34,142 nucleotides of DNA from DASSUC01 sp035649895 (GTDB taxonomy: Bacteria > Actinomycetota > Actinomycetes > Mycobacteriales > Micromonosporaceae): positions 1 to 34,142 of the forward strand of contig DASRIS010000156.1 of the NCBI GenBank assembly GCA_035649895.1, read 5' to 3'. Numbering within the stretch: position 1 is the stretch's first letter; each line of letters opens with the position of its first letter. A program made the translations under genes and the position numbers. A model generated the notes under the pieces. That model searched no databases, had not been told where the DNA came from, and saw nothing but the letters and a program-made list of their open reading frames with translations. Shown here in pieces: positions 15,175 through 24,578 of the stretch.

Positions 15175-15459
15175 TTGGCGGTGTCGCCGCCATGTGGGTG
15201 GTGGCTAGGGCAGTGACTTGACCATGTGGACACGCCGCGCCAGTCCTGCGCACTCGACGATGCTTATCAGCCGTCCAGGAGCTGCCGCAGGCGACCGCGT
15301 TGCGTTGGGCGGGCATGGCCAGGGCACAGCGGCGCAGCAGCGCGTAGTCAACGTGGTCGGAGTACGCGCTGGGAGGCCGCTGACCGACCAGGCGTCGACG
15401 ACGCCCACCACAGACAACACAGACACCGGGCAGCCACCGTGCCCGGGCGTACAAGCGGC

Positions 15460-15493
15460 GGGTGGGCCGGGAGCTTGCGCTCCCGGCCCACCC
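15460..15493 (-). terminator. Strong hairpin terminator of the 1060-residue subtilase
   Basis: A perfect 15-bp GC-rich stem (15460-15474 with 15479-15493) and TTGC loop lie 18 bases beyond the subtilase stop at 15511. Confidence 0.8.
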
Positions 15494-15510
15494 CATCTGT
15501 GTCTACCTGG

Positions 15511-18500
15511 CTAGCTCACCTGCTGGACGATCACGTCGCCGCTGCCGATGAGCACGTTGCCGTCGGTGCGTACCTGCACGTTGCCGAGCAGCACGCGACC
15601 TGCCGCCGGGGCGGTGTTGGCGGTCACCGTGCCGGAGACGGTCCAGGTGGCGCCCGCGTCGCGCAGCGCGTCCGCGTCGGTCACCGCCACCGACCCGAAG
15701 GCCGGGTTGGCGAAGACGTCGACGTAGCTGTACGACGTCGACCCGGCCGGCACGTTGAACCCGTCGATGAGCACCCGCCAGGCGCCCGCCGCCGGGTTGT
15801 TGATGGTCACCGACTCCTCGGAGTCACCGTCCGCCGCCTGCCCGGCCAGCACGCACGTGCCGGAGGTGCAGTTGTAGACGAACAGGTCCAGGTCGGCGGC
15901 CGGGTCGGACGGCCCGCCGATGGTGGCCCGCAGCTGGGTCGAGCCCGGCGTCACCGTCAGGTCGTACGTCTGCTGCGCAAGGTGGCCGATGGTGAACGGG
16001 CCGAGCCGGGCGCTGCCCAGCGTGGTCCCGGTCGCCCGGCCGGTGAACGCCCCGAACAGGTTGCTGAGCGTGTACGAGCGGGTCACCGGAGTGCCGGCCT
16101 GAGCGGACGCGATGACGTCCGGGTTCGGCGACACGCTGGCGCCCAGGATCGACGCGGTCAGGGTGAACGGGACCATCTCGATGTCCGAGGTCCGCCGTGC
16201 CTCGACCACGACCTCCCACACGCCGGCCATCGGCTGGCTTGCGGTACGGCTGTTGGGCGAGCCGGGGCAGCCCCCGCCGGCCGGCGGGCTGTAGCAGACC
16301 GTCGACGTGTTCGAGTCGACCGGCAGGCCCCACGGGTTGAACCGCAGGAACCGCGCCTGCCCGGTACCCGCGGTGGCGTCCGGCCCGGTGAAGTCGACCT
16401 TCAGCGCCGGCGTGCCGGCCGGGACCCGGAAGAAGTAGTGCTTGGCCTGGTTACGCCCGACCGTCCCGCTGATCGACACCTGGTAGTTGCCGGCCGCGGT
16501 GAACTCGTGCGCCGCGACGACCACGTTCAGGGTGGCGAAGTCGACGCCGGTGGTGGCCGGGTCGTCGAACCGCAGGATCGCCGAGTGCTCACCCACGGCC
16601 GCCGGGTTGATGCTCACCGGGAGCGCGACCGCCCTGTTCAGCGGCAGCGCGACCGACCCTGCCGTGCTGAACGTGCCGTCGTTGCCGACCCACGACAGGT
16701 TGTAGGTGACCGCCTTGGACCCACCCGTGGTACGGGTGAGCGTGTACGTGCGGGTGTAGGCAACGCCGGCCCGTACGCCCTCGCGGTCGTGGATGCCCGT
16801 GCCAACGCCCGGGGTGGCCAGGAACCCGGCCAGCACCGTGTTCACCGGCACCTTGGCGGTGATGCCAACGGTCTTGATGTTGGTGCGCAGCAGGTTGTAC
16901 GCCGCACCCACGTCGAGCAGGCCGCTGCCCTGCTCGTACGCCTGGTAGTTGGCGATGAACCGGGTGCTGGAGGACAGCGCCTGCCGCAGCTGGGCCGGGG
17001 AGCGCTGGAAGCCCTCCTGCTTGGAGGCGCTGACCAGCAGCGCGCCGGCGCCGGTGGCCTGCGGAGCAGCCATCGAGGTGCCGTTGAACATCGAGTAGCC
17101 CGGCGGCAGGGCGTAGGTCCCCGGGACCGGTCCGCCCGGCTGCCACAGCGGCGTGGTGGAGATCGCCGCACCCGGCGCGATCAGCGTCGGCTTGAAGCCG
17201 CCGTCCTCACGCGGGCCCCGGGAGCTGAACGGGTGCTGGTTGTCGGCGAACGGCGAGGTGGAGCCGTAGTTCGCCTGCCAGGTCGCGTTGGAGATGTAGG
17301 TACCGACGCTGACGACCTTGTCCGCTACGGACGGGTCACCGATGGTGTTCATGCCCGCGCCGCTGTTGCCGGCGGAGATGTACATCTGCACGTTGTACTG
17401 CTCGATGAGCCGGTTGTAGAGGACCGCCCGGGCGTTGTTGCCGTCGTTGAGCGCCGGCAGCCCGCCGATCGACATGTTGACCACGTCGACGTTCGCCTGC
17501 TTTACGGCGTAGATCATGCCTTCGAGCAGCGCGTGCGAGGTGCAGCCCGCGACGAACAGGCAGGCCCGTACGGACACCAGCTTGGCACCGGGCGCGCCAC
17601 CGTTCATCGCCCCGCCGAAGAGCCGGTTACCGGCGGCGATGCCGGCCACGTGCGAGCCGTGCGCACCGGAGACGATGCCGATGTTGACGTACTTGCTGGC
17701 GCCGTCGACCTGCACCACGAACGGCAGGGACTCGACCACCGCCGTGGCCGGGTTGTCCACGCCGAAGGCGCCGACCTGGAAGCCGGTCTTGTAGCTGGTC
17801 ATCGCCGACTGGTCGGCGAAGGACAGGTTCTGGTTGGTGTCCACCCAGACCGTGCCCGCGCCGTCCCAGAGCACCGCGAACAGGCCGCTGCTGCCGGCCG
17901 GGTTGCCGTCGCGGTTGACGTCGCTGCCCAGCTCGCCGCCGAGCCGCGGGTCGCGCTCGTTGAACACGCCGAACCGGTACGTGCCGGCGGCCGGTGCGGT
18001 GTAGGTGCGCCCACCGGCGGTGAAGGTCGGCCCGGTGACGTTGGTGTTCATGTTGACCCAGGTCGGGTCGTTGTCGGTCACCGGGTGGGTGCCGGTGACC
18101 CAGTCGACGATCTTGCGCTCGCCGGTGGACGTGGTCTGCAGCGACGGGTGCGCCAGGTCGACGCCGGTGTCCACGATGCCGATGGTGACGCCGCGCCCGT
18201 CGTAGGTCGGGTGCGCCGCGACGAACTGCGCGGCCCCGATGTCGCCGGTCGGCATGTACGGGTTGACCGCCGGCGTGCCGGCACCGGGCGCCGGCTGCGG
18301 CGTTGGCACCGTCGCGCCGTCCGGACTGGGGTCCGGCACGTCGGCGACCGAGTCGACCTCGACGGCCTCGACCCCGGAGTGCGCGCGTACCTGCTCGACG
18401 TCGCCGGTGTCGACGAGAGCCCGCAGGTAGCCCAGGGCGTCGTCGCGGTACTGCACGGGGGCGCCCAGCTGGCCCAGCGCGTTGGCGACCGAGGTGGTGG

Positions 18501-18693
18501 CGCCTGACTTCGTGGCGATGAGCAGGGTCACCGACTCCTCGCCGGAGGCCTGCGCCGCGGCGAGCCGGGCGCGGTCCTGCTTGGAGAGCTTGGCTGAGTC
18601 GGAGGCCGCCGACGCGCTGTTGCCCGCGGCGGCTGAGACAAGGGTTGCAATGGCGGCTATGACAATTGCGGGTTTAGCCCAGCGGTGAGACAT
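15511..18693 (-). CDS. Large secreted S8 subtilase
   Basis: Secreted serine protease of 1060 residues. The signal peptide is about 1-29 (ending GNSASA). A propeptide-like region runs to about 120, with a Pro-rich linker to 145. The catalytic domain has Asp175 (GIVDTGVD), His345 (GAHGSHVAG), Asn443 (SAGNSG) and Ser540 (NGTSMAAP). The ~170-residue gap between Asp and His is an inserted domain, as in tripeptidyl-peptidase-II-like and other large S8 enzymes. After about 600 come beta-rich Ig/pre-peptidase-like domains. One has DPAADLDLFVYNC-type residues and a paired Cys loop (CTSGTC), typical of extracellular stabilising modules. All catalytic residues are intact. The ATG at 18693 has GGGGGA close upstream; a perfect hairpin follows the stop. 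The physiological substrate is unknown. Confidence 0.94.
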   Translation of the reverse strand: MSHRWAKPAIVIAAIATLVSAAAGNSASAASDSAKLSKQDRARLAAAQASGEESVTLLIATKSGATTSVANALGQLGAPVQYRDDALGYLRALVDTGDVEQVRAHSGVEAVEVDSVADVPDPSPDGATVPTPQPAPGAGTPAVNPYMPTGDIGAAQFVAAHPTYDGRGVTIGIVDTGVDLAHPSLQTTSTGERKIVDWVTGTHPVTDNDPTWVNMNTNVTGPTFTAGGRTYTAPAAGTYRFGVFNERDPRLGGELGSDVNRDGNPAGSSGLFAVLWDGAGTVWVDTNQNLSFADQSAMTSYKTGFQVGAFGVDNPATAVVESLPFVVQVDGASKYVNIGIVSGAHGSHVAGIAAGNRLFGGAMNGGAPGAKLVSVRACLFVAGCTSHALLEGMIYAVKQANVDVVNMSIGGLPALNDGNNARAVLYNRLIEQYNVQMYISAGNSGAGMNTIGDPSVADKVVSVGTYISNATWQANYGSTSPFADNQHPFSSRGPREDGGFKPTLIAPGAAISTTPLWQPGGPVPGTYALPPGYSMFNGTSMAAPQATGAGALLVSASKQEGFQRSPAQLRQALSSSTRFIANYQAYEQGSGLLDVGAAYNLLRTNIKTVGITAKVPVNTVLAGFLATPGVGTGIHDREGVRAGVAYTRTYTLTRTTGGSKAVTYNLSWVGNDGTFSTAGSVALPLNRAVALPVSINPAAVGEHSAILRFDDPATTGVDFATLNVVVAAHEFTAAGNYQVSISGTVGRNQAKHYFFRVPAGTPALKVDFTGPDATAGTGQARFLRFNPWGLPVDSNTSTVCYSPPAGGGCPGSPNSRTASQPMAGVWEVVVEARRTSDIEMVPFTLTASILGASVSPNPDVIASAQAGTPVTRSYTLSNLFGAFTGRATGTTLGSARLGPFTIGHLAQQTYDLTVTPGSTQLRATIGGPSDPAADLDLFVYNCTSGTCVLAGQAADGDSEESVTINNPAAGAWRVLIDGFNVPAGSTSYSYVDVFANPAFGSVAVTDADALRDAGATWTVSGTVTANTAPAAGRVLLGNVQVRTDGNVLIGSGDVIVQQVS

Positions 18694-19151
18694 CTATCCC
18701 CCAGCAGGAGTTGGGAACCGGCATGGGCGCGGGTCGCGCGACCCATCCCGGCACTACTGTGCTGCATCTCGCAGGGCCGGGAGGGGTCTATTGATCGACG
18801 TAGCCCAGCCCCGGCGCACGGTAACACCCGGGGCACGGCCAGTGAAAGCGGCTGGTCGCCCCCTGTTGATCGATCGAACTCGCCCGGTATAGGGCATTTG
18901 TTCGACGATCGTCCTTGCCCATGTCGCCCCGTCCGCCACGTAGCCGGGCCCGAGCTAGGCCGGGTGTCTACAACTGGACGCCGATCGGGGGATCTTACGT
19001 CGAGGGCGACGCAATCCGGCGCGGCATCGTCGTACCGGGAAAGGGTAAAGGCAAGGGTCCGGCGAGGGACGGTCCGGCGGCCGGGCGGTGAGCTGTGCCA
19101 GCGGACACAACCGGCCCGACGGTCGCTAAATGGTCGCCAACCATGATGGTT
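18694..19151. other. Upstream region of the large subtilase
   Basis: About 450 bases with no recognisable coding sequence. It must contain the leftward subtilase promoter. AT-richer stretches occur near 18890-18905 (minus strand TATACC) and 19122-19170. No clear operator was seen. Confidence 0.35.
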
Positions 19152-19310
19152 ATGTCTGAGCTTTTCCTTTATCGCCTAGTAGGCATCGGTGACCCGGACG
19201 CAAGGCGGGAGCACGAGGCCTACGACCGGTTGGTACTGGCCCAGATGGGCGGCGCGGCCGGTACGCCATCCCCGGCCGCGCCGTCCCCAGCCCCACCGCC
19301 GGCCGGCTGA
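19152..19310 (+). CDS. Possible small protein, unknown function
   Basis: A short frame of 52 residues from the ATG at 19152: MSELFLYRLVGIGDPDARREHEAYDRLVLAQM, then a Gly/Ala/Pro-rich tail. The first 32 residues look like a real amphipathic, charged small protein. Codon use there (TCT, CTT, TTC, TAT, CTA, GTA) is AT-richer than the genome norm, which argues against a GC-driven spurious frame. There is no ribosome site; in-frame ATGs at 19143 and 19146 are alternatives. It ends 4 bases before the convergent M14 gene's stop. No family recognised. Confidence 0.42.
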   Translation: MSELFLYRLVGIGDPDARREHEAYDRLVLAQMGGAAGTPSPAAPSPAPPPAG

Positions 19311-19314
19311 CGGG

Positions 19315-21701
19315 CTACGAGATGGTCACCGTGGCCCGCCGGTAGTTCTCGCCGTTCTGCTCGGGGTGGTAGCTGCCCTCCACGTTGCCGGCGGCGTCCA
19401 CGGAGAACCACCGCACCGTCGTGGTCTGCGTGATGACGAGCGGCTGGGCGCCCTCCCGTACCCCGCTGGACTGGACCGTCGGTGAGGCGAGCGTCGGCCG
19501 GCTGCCGTCGGTCGTGTAGTAGATGGTGACCGGCTCGCTGGCGGCGAAGTGCAGCGAGACCGGGCCCGGGTAGCTGCCGGCGCCCGGCAGCAGGGTGGTC
19601 ACCGGGCGCTGGCGGTCGGTGGCCCACCGGTGCGCGACGCCGAGCAGCCCGACCAGGCCACCCGCGAACTCCAGCGCCTGGGCATGACCCTCCGGCGCGA
19701 AGGCGGGCTGGAAGCCGGAGTCGCCGACCTCGAAGTTCCAGGCGAAGACCCCGTAGCGGTAGTACATCATGTCGCCGGAGTTGCCGGCCGCGGAGTAGAG
19801 GACGTCGGCGACCGGTCCGGTCCGGGCCGGCGTGACAACGGTGCCCCGGCTGGCCTTGATCGCGGTGAGGATCTGTGGGAGGCCGACCAGAAGAACGCCT
19901 CGGTGCCGAACGACGGGCGCGGCAGCGTGGTCCGACCCGGCACCTGGTACGCCCCTGGCGACCACATGAAGTAGTTGCCGAAGCTGTGGATGTTCATCGA
20001 GAACCTGATGTTGCGGTACTGCTGCGGCAGCCAGGCCACGTTGCGGCTCTCCTGCTCGGAGAGCTCGGCCGGCCCGGCGAACACGTCGCTGGTGCAGCTG
20101 GACGAGGCGCCCGAGTAGCCGTCGAAGATCGACCCGTCGGGGTAGTTGCGGTTGGCGTCCACCCCCCAGGCGTTGCGCCGGTTGGGGTCGGAGTTGTTGT
20201 CGGCGCAGTGGTTGAGCATCGTGCGCCGCTGCCCGTTGAAGTCGTAGAACGAGTAGTGCCCGCCGTCCGGGTTGACCGACGGGACCAGGAAGATGTCCAG
20301 GTTGTCCACGAGCTGGCGGGTGGCCCCGTCGTGGGCGTAGTTGCGCAGCACCCGCTCGGCGGTCTCCACCACGACCAGCGGCGTCACCCACTCGCGCGCG
20401 TGCTCCTGGGCGTAGCCGAGCACCCCCACCCGCGACCCGTCGCGGTGCTTGCCGATCCGCAGCGCCTTGACCGTGAACGGCGCTCGGGAGACCGACGCCG
20501 GGGCGTTGAGGAAGTCGGTGAGCGCCACCGGCCCACCGGTCGGGGTGACCACGCCCGTCCCAGTGCTGCCGCGGTAGGTGAACGCGTCGACCAGCGCCGC
20601 CGCGCCCGCGTCGAGCACGGCCACGACCTGCGCCGCGGTGCTCGTCACCGCACCCGCCGCGTCGGTGCCGAGGGACACCACGACCGCGGTGCCGCTCACC
20701 GTGACCCCCAGCGGGGACGCCGCGGCACCGGGGTCGCGCAGCTCGACGGTGAGCGCGTTGCCGCCCTCGCTGCCCCACGCCCGCGAGGTCACCACCACCC
20801 GGTTGGCGGTGGTCGCGCCGAGCAGCGCCTGGGCCTTGCGCCGGTAGCCGTTGGTCCGGTACGGCAGCTCGATGATCTCCGTCAGCCCGGGGAACTCCGC
20901 GTGCAGCTGCTCGATGCGCGCGGTCGCCTCGGTCGGGTCCAGGTAGTGGTCGACGAAGTCGGTCAGGTACGGGTCCCGGCGGTCACCGTGCTCGTCAAGC
21001 GGCAGCCAGTCGCGGGCCGCCGCGGTCGCCGCCTCGCCGCCCGCCGCGGAGCTGGCCACCTCGACCAGGTACGGCCGCGCGGCGACCGCGACCTGGCGCC
21101 GGTGGTAGAGGTAGGCGCCCGCGTCGACGAAGGCCTGCAGCGTGACGCTGCCACCGGAGCCCATCGGCGTGCCCGGCCCGGAGTCCCACCGCAGGGTGAG
21201 GGTGTCCCCGGCGCCGGCCGAGCTCTTCGCCTCGACCGAGAGGAACCGGCCCTGGCTGCTGGTGAAGTAGTCGGCCCGCAGCAGCCGCACCGCGCCGCCC
21301 GGCGACACGGCCAGCGTCTGGTAGCCCTCGCCGCGCCGCTTGGCCTGGATGGTGGCCTCGCGCTCGGCCACCGCCGCCGCCCAGTTGGCCTCGGTCTCGA
21401 CCGTACGACCGATCGTGAAGCCCTGCGCGCGCAGGTCCTGCGCCTCGCTCGGGGTGAGCACCGCGTAGACCGTGGTTCCCGACTCGCTCTCCGCCACCTT
21501 CTCGGCCAGGTCGGCGCCGGTGGCGACGAGCCGGTCCAGCGCGGCCCGGCCGTCGAGGTGCACCTCGACCAGGGCCGCCGGCTCGGGCTCGGCGGACGGC
21601 TCCGGCTCGGCCACCGCCCCGGTCGGGATGGTCGCCACGACCAGACCCAGCGCTGCCACGACCACCGCCCAGCGGGCGTGCTGAAGGATCCCTCTACGCA
21701 T
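19315..21701 (-). pseudogene. Secreted M14 zinc carboxypeptidase, frameshifted
   Basis: Secreted metallocarboxypeptidase. The signal peptide runs to about 31 (TGAVA), with a propeptide-like region to ~235. The M14 domain has zinc ligands His434 and Glu437 (EHAREW), substrate-binding NRNY (about 517-520) and third zinc ligand His572 (MNIHSFGNY). A ~90-residue insert lies before the HARE motif. Just after FFWSASH (about residue 609) the frame is lost near 19872. The frame in use stops at 19767, giving 644 residues. The expected continuation, ILTAIKASRGTVVTPARTG, resumes in another frame with the probable catalytic Glu (FAWNFEVGD) and a chitobiase-C-terminal-like domain (YYTTDGSRPT), ending at 19315. 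One inserted base restores 795 residues. The ATG at 21701 has AGGAGG 5 bases upstream. It is either a real null allele or a single-base sequence error. Confidence 0.9.
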
Positions 21702-22009
21702 CACGCCTCCTGCCGCTCCTCGCCAGTGCGGACATGCCGGTGTGCCGGCTGCCCGGTCCTGGCCGGGGCCTGCCGACCGGTGTCCGCGCTTCGACGGCGA
21801 CCGGTGTCCGCGCTTCGACGAGGACAGACTCCTCTGTGTGGCGGAGCCGAGGCAACCATTCAGGACAACAAGTACCGGCAGCATCCAAAACCGAGACCTC
21901 GGCCCCCACCGGGTACGGGACCGCGGCGGTCGCCTCTGTGCCAGTGACCTTCCCGCCAGGGCCCGGCGGAACCGCCAGGCCCGCCGGAAAAGCCGTACCT
22001 AGCCGGTTT
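21702..22009. other. Intergenic region with a 24-bp tandem duplication
   Basis: The gap between M14 and acyltransferase genes (both leftward) contains CGACCGGTGTCCGCGCTTCG plus ACGG at 21774-21797, repeated at 21798-21820. An AT-richer stretch at 21835-21880 may be the M14 promoter area. No gene recognised. Confidence 0.5.
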
Positions 22010-24154
22010 TCACGGCGGGGTGGTGGCCAGCCGTACCAGCTGCGGCAGCAGCCACGGCGCGATGACCTTCTGCACCGCCGCCTGGGTGAGGTGCAGGCCG
22101 TCGCTGCGTACCCGCAGGCCGTTGATGGTCCAGGTGAACTCGCCGTCCGGGCAGACCACCCGGTTGAGGTCGAGGATCTGGGGTCGGGCCCAGTGCTCGG
22201 ACGCGACCTGGGTGAGCAGCCGGTTCCAGGCGTCCACCCGGGCCGGCGTGTCCTCCGGCCACAGCCCGCCGTCCGGCCGTTCCAGCCGCCGCGTGTACGG
22301 CGCGGTGAGCAGCACCACGCGGGCACCCCGCCCGGCCGCGACGCTGACCGCCAGGTTGATCTCGCTGAGCAGGTACGCGTCGTACTGCGGCTCGCCCACG
22401 TGCTGGTAGCGGCCGTTGAGCTTGCGGTCCATCAGCTCCCAGCGGTCCAGCAGGACCACCGCCAGGTCGGGGTCGTCGGTCCGGACGGCCCACCGCCAGC
22501 GCAGGTCCCACTTGTCGCAGTCCTTGTAGTTGGTGTGCTCCCCGCCGCCGTACCAGATGTCCGGCAGCCGGGCGATGCCGCAGCCCGGCATGGCCCGGTT
22601 GGCCACCGCGAGCGCGGGGTCCGCGGGCAGGTAGGCACCGAGCGTCCAGGCCACCGAGTCGCCGAGGACGGTGACCCGGGGAAGCGCCCCGGGGCGGCGC
22701 CCGGGCCGGTCGGTCGGCGCCACACCCAGCGCGAGCCGCGGGTCGGGCGTTGCCGTCGGGTCGCTCCCCTCGGCTCCGGGAGCCAGCGGCGGGGCGTCCT
22801 CGGCCGACGCGACCAGCGACGGCGGGGCGACCGTGGCGACCACCACCACGGTCGCGGTCAGCGCGAAGGCGGTCCCGGTCGCGGCGAGCGCGACGGCCGT
22901 ACCAGGAACCCACCGGCGGGTCCGGCCCGGCGCCCGGCCACGCCCCGGGCCGGGCGCCCGGTGTGCCAGGCCGGGCAGCCACCCATGCCCGGCCAGCCAC
23001 CCCGCTAGCCGTCCGCGCCCGGCCAGGCGCACGTCCGGCCGGCCCGCCGACAGGACCCGGCGGACCGGCAGCTCGACCAGGTAGAAGGTGAGCGCGGCGG
23101 CGAGCAGCGTGGCGCCGAAGCGGAGCACGACGAGGCTGACCCCGGTACGGCCGGTGCGGTCCGCGGTGAGCAGCCCGAACAGCGGCCAGTGCCACAGGTA
23201 CACGCCGTAGGAGACCCGGCCCAGCCAGACCACCGGCGGCAGCGACAGCAGCCGGGCGCCCCACCCGGCCGGCGCGGTCACCAGGTGCGCCAGCACCACC
23301 GCCACCGCGACCGCGAGCAGGGTCAGCCCGCCCTGGTAGAGCCAGCCGGCCCGGCCGTCCGCGGCGGCCCACGCCACACCCACCACGGCTGCGGCGAGCA
23401 CCGCCGTGAAGGCGAGGACGAGCGGCCGGCGCCGGCCCGGCTGCGCGGCTGCCGGGTCCCGCCCGGCCAGCAGCGCGGCCAGCGCACAGCCGACCAGCAG
23501 CGCGCTGGCCCGGGCGTCGGTGCCGTAGTACGCCCGGGCCGGGTCGACCTCACCGCGGTAGAGCACCGTGGAGACGGCCGTGGACGCCACGGTCCCGGCG
23601 AGGCACACCGCCAGGACCGCCGCCCGGGGCCGGCGCGCCCGCAGCGCCAGCACCACCAGCAGCGGCCAGACCAGGTAGAACTGCTCCTCGATCCCCAGCG
23701 ACCAGGTGTGCTGGAGCAGGGACTCGGGCGCGGTCTCGGTGAAGTAGTCGCCGCCGCGGTAGGTCATCCGCCAGTTCGCGACGTACCCGAGCGCGGCCAG
23801 GGCGTCCCAGCGCAGCGCGGTGAGCTCGGTGTCCGGCAGGGTCAGCCGGCCGATGGCCACCGTCGCCAGCAGCACGACCAGGAGCGCGGGGAGCAGCCGG
23901 CGGGCCCGGCGCCCCCAGAACGGCAGCAGCTTGACCCGGCCGGTGCGCCGGTGCTCGGCCAGCAGCAGGCCGGTGATGAGGAAACCGGACAGGACGAAGA
24001 ACGCGTCGACGCCGAGGAAGCCGCCGCCCAGCCAGTCCGGGCGGGCGTGGAAGAAGAGCACGGCCGTGACGGCGAGCGCCCGGACGCCGTCGAGCGCAGG
24101 GTGGTACGCCCAGACGCCGGCCTCGGGCATCGGGCGGCGGGGTACGGCCGGCAC
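22010..24154 (-). CDS. Acyltransferase 3 (OafA-type) with C-terminal SGNH domain
   Basis: Membrane O-acyltransferase of 714 residues. Residues 17-375 carry the acyltransferase-3 fold: LDGVRALAV, the catalytic-type His36 (LFFHARPDWLGGGFLGVD), FFVLSGFLITGLLL, RRARRLLPAL and SLGIEEQFYLVWPLL, in about ten helices. After a Pro/Arg-rich cytoplasmic loop and another helix (about 435-455), residues ~490-714 form an SGNH hydrolase-like domain. It has GDSVAW (Ser near 500) and SDGLHLT (Asp/His near 685). This is the OafA layout used to O-acetylate surface polysaccharides or secondary metabolites. The long start is GTG at 24154; ATG at 24130 is an alternative. Neither has a strong ribosome site. The acceptor is unknown. 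Confidence 0.92.
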   Translation of the reverse strand: MPAVPRRPMPEAGVWAYHPALDGVRALAVTAVLFFHARPDWLGGGFLGVDAFFVLSGFLITGLLLAEHRRTGRVKLLPFWGRRARRLLPALLVVLLATVAIGRLTLPDTELTALRWDALAALGYVANWRMTYRGGDYFTETAPESLLQHTWSLGIEEQFYLVWPLLVVLALRARRPRAAVLAVCLAGTVASTAVSTVLYRGEVDPARAYYGTDARASALLVGCALAALLAGRDPAAAQPGRRRPLVLAFTAVLAAAVVGVAWAAADGRAGWLYQGGLTLLAVAVAVVLAHLVTAPAGWGARLLSLPPVVWLGRVSYGVYLWHWPLFGLLTADRTGRTGVSLVVLRFGATLLAAALTFYLVELPVRRVLSAGRPDVRLAGRGRLAGWLAGHGWLPGLAHRAPGPGRGRAPGRTRRWVPGTAVALAATGTAFALTATVVVVATVAPPSLVASAEDAPPLAPGAEGSDPTATPDPRLALGVAPTDRPGRRPGALPRVTVLGDSVAWTLGAYLPADPALAVANRAMPGCGIARLPDIWYGGGEHTNYKDCDKWDLRWRWAVRTDDPDLAVVLLDRWELMDRKLNGRYQHVGEPQYDAYLLSEINLAVSVAAGRGARVVLLTAPYTRRLERPDGGLWPEDTPARVDAWNRLLTQVASEHWARPQILDLNRVVCPDGEFTWTINGLRVRSDGLHLTQAAVQKVIAPWLLPQLVRLATTPP

Positions 24155-24578
24155 ACGCAGCGGTTACCCGGTGGCCTGCGGAAACATGCACGGCGCGACA
24201 CAGCGCCCGCACGAGGCGGCGCGCCGGCCCACCACCCCGCTGTGAGCTCCATGATCCCCGTCCTGCGCCTCAGCTGAGCCGCGCCGCTGTCGGACCAGCC
24301 CACCGGACCCTTCCGCGGATCTCCCAGAAACCGCCGCTACGACGGCGCGCCGGGCGCGGGCATCCGGCCTTGCCCGGACAGGCCTTTCGGTCCCTCGTCC
24401 CACCGTCCACTTTGTATTTAGCATCCGGGCGTTCCGCGCGGCCGGGGTGGGCGGCGGCACCGCCGTCGGCCTGGCCCGGCCCAGCCAGGGACGAAGGTCC
24501 CGGCCGGGCGGCGCGATGGCCTCTTCCCCTACCGGGCCCGGCCCGCCAAGGCTGGACCTGGGCCGAAAGGAGGCGTCG
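24155..24578. other. Divergent promoter region of acyltransferase and DUF1876 genes
   Basis: About 420 bases without a recognisable gene. It contains an AT-richer patch near 24405-24425 (TTTGTATTTAGCAT), the DosR-like palindrome at 24488-24501 and the DUF1876 ribosome site. Confidence 0.5.
24488..24501 (+). promoter_or_regulatory. DosR box upstream of the DUF1876 gene
   Basis: GGGACGAAGGTCCC is a near-perfect palindrome; its other strand, GGGACCTTCGTCCC, matches the DosR consensus GGGACTTTNGTCCC at all but one defined base. It lies 77 bases upstream of the ATG at 24579. This is the best DosR site in the window. Confidence 0.7.

Larger units (their letters stand above)
14670..15459. other. 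Repeat-rich intergenic region without a recognisable gene
   Basis: Nearly 800 bases separate two convergent secreted-protein genes. A ~42-base direct repeat occurs at 14686-14729 and 14759-14800. A 21-base tandem array lies at 14819-14918. An imperfect 17-bp inverted repeat (15100-15116 with 15158-15174) surrounds an AT-richer spacer. Short open frames on both strands have no ribosome site or family resemblance. The 15060-15180 part is less GC-rich than its surroundings. Confidence 0.55.

Noticed and set aside
15196..15456. Minus-strand frames near 15205-15496 as a sigma factor or transposase relic
   Set aside because: Fragments such as ALLRRCALAMPAQRNAV looked suggestive, but no consistent motif order could be found in any frame.
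15226..18507. A 1093-residue open frame on the plus strand, antisense to the large subtilase
   Set aside because: Composition is Arg/Val/Gly/His-rich with no domain, signal or ribosome site. It mirrors the third-position GC bias of the real minus-strand gene, whose catalytic motifs are all intact.
19875..21947. A 690-residue plus-strand frame antisense to the M14 gene
   Set aside because: Same GC-shadow pattern (runs of R, G, V, H), no recognisable motif, and fully inside a recognisable peptidase gene.
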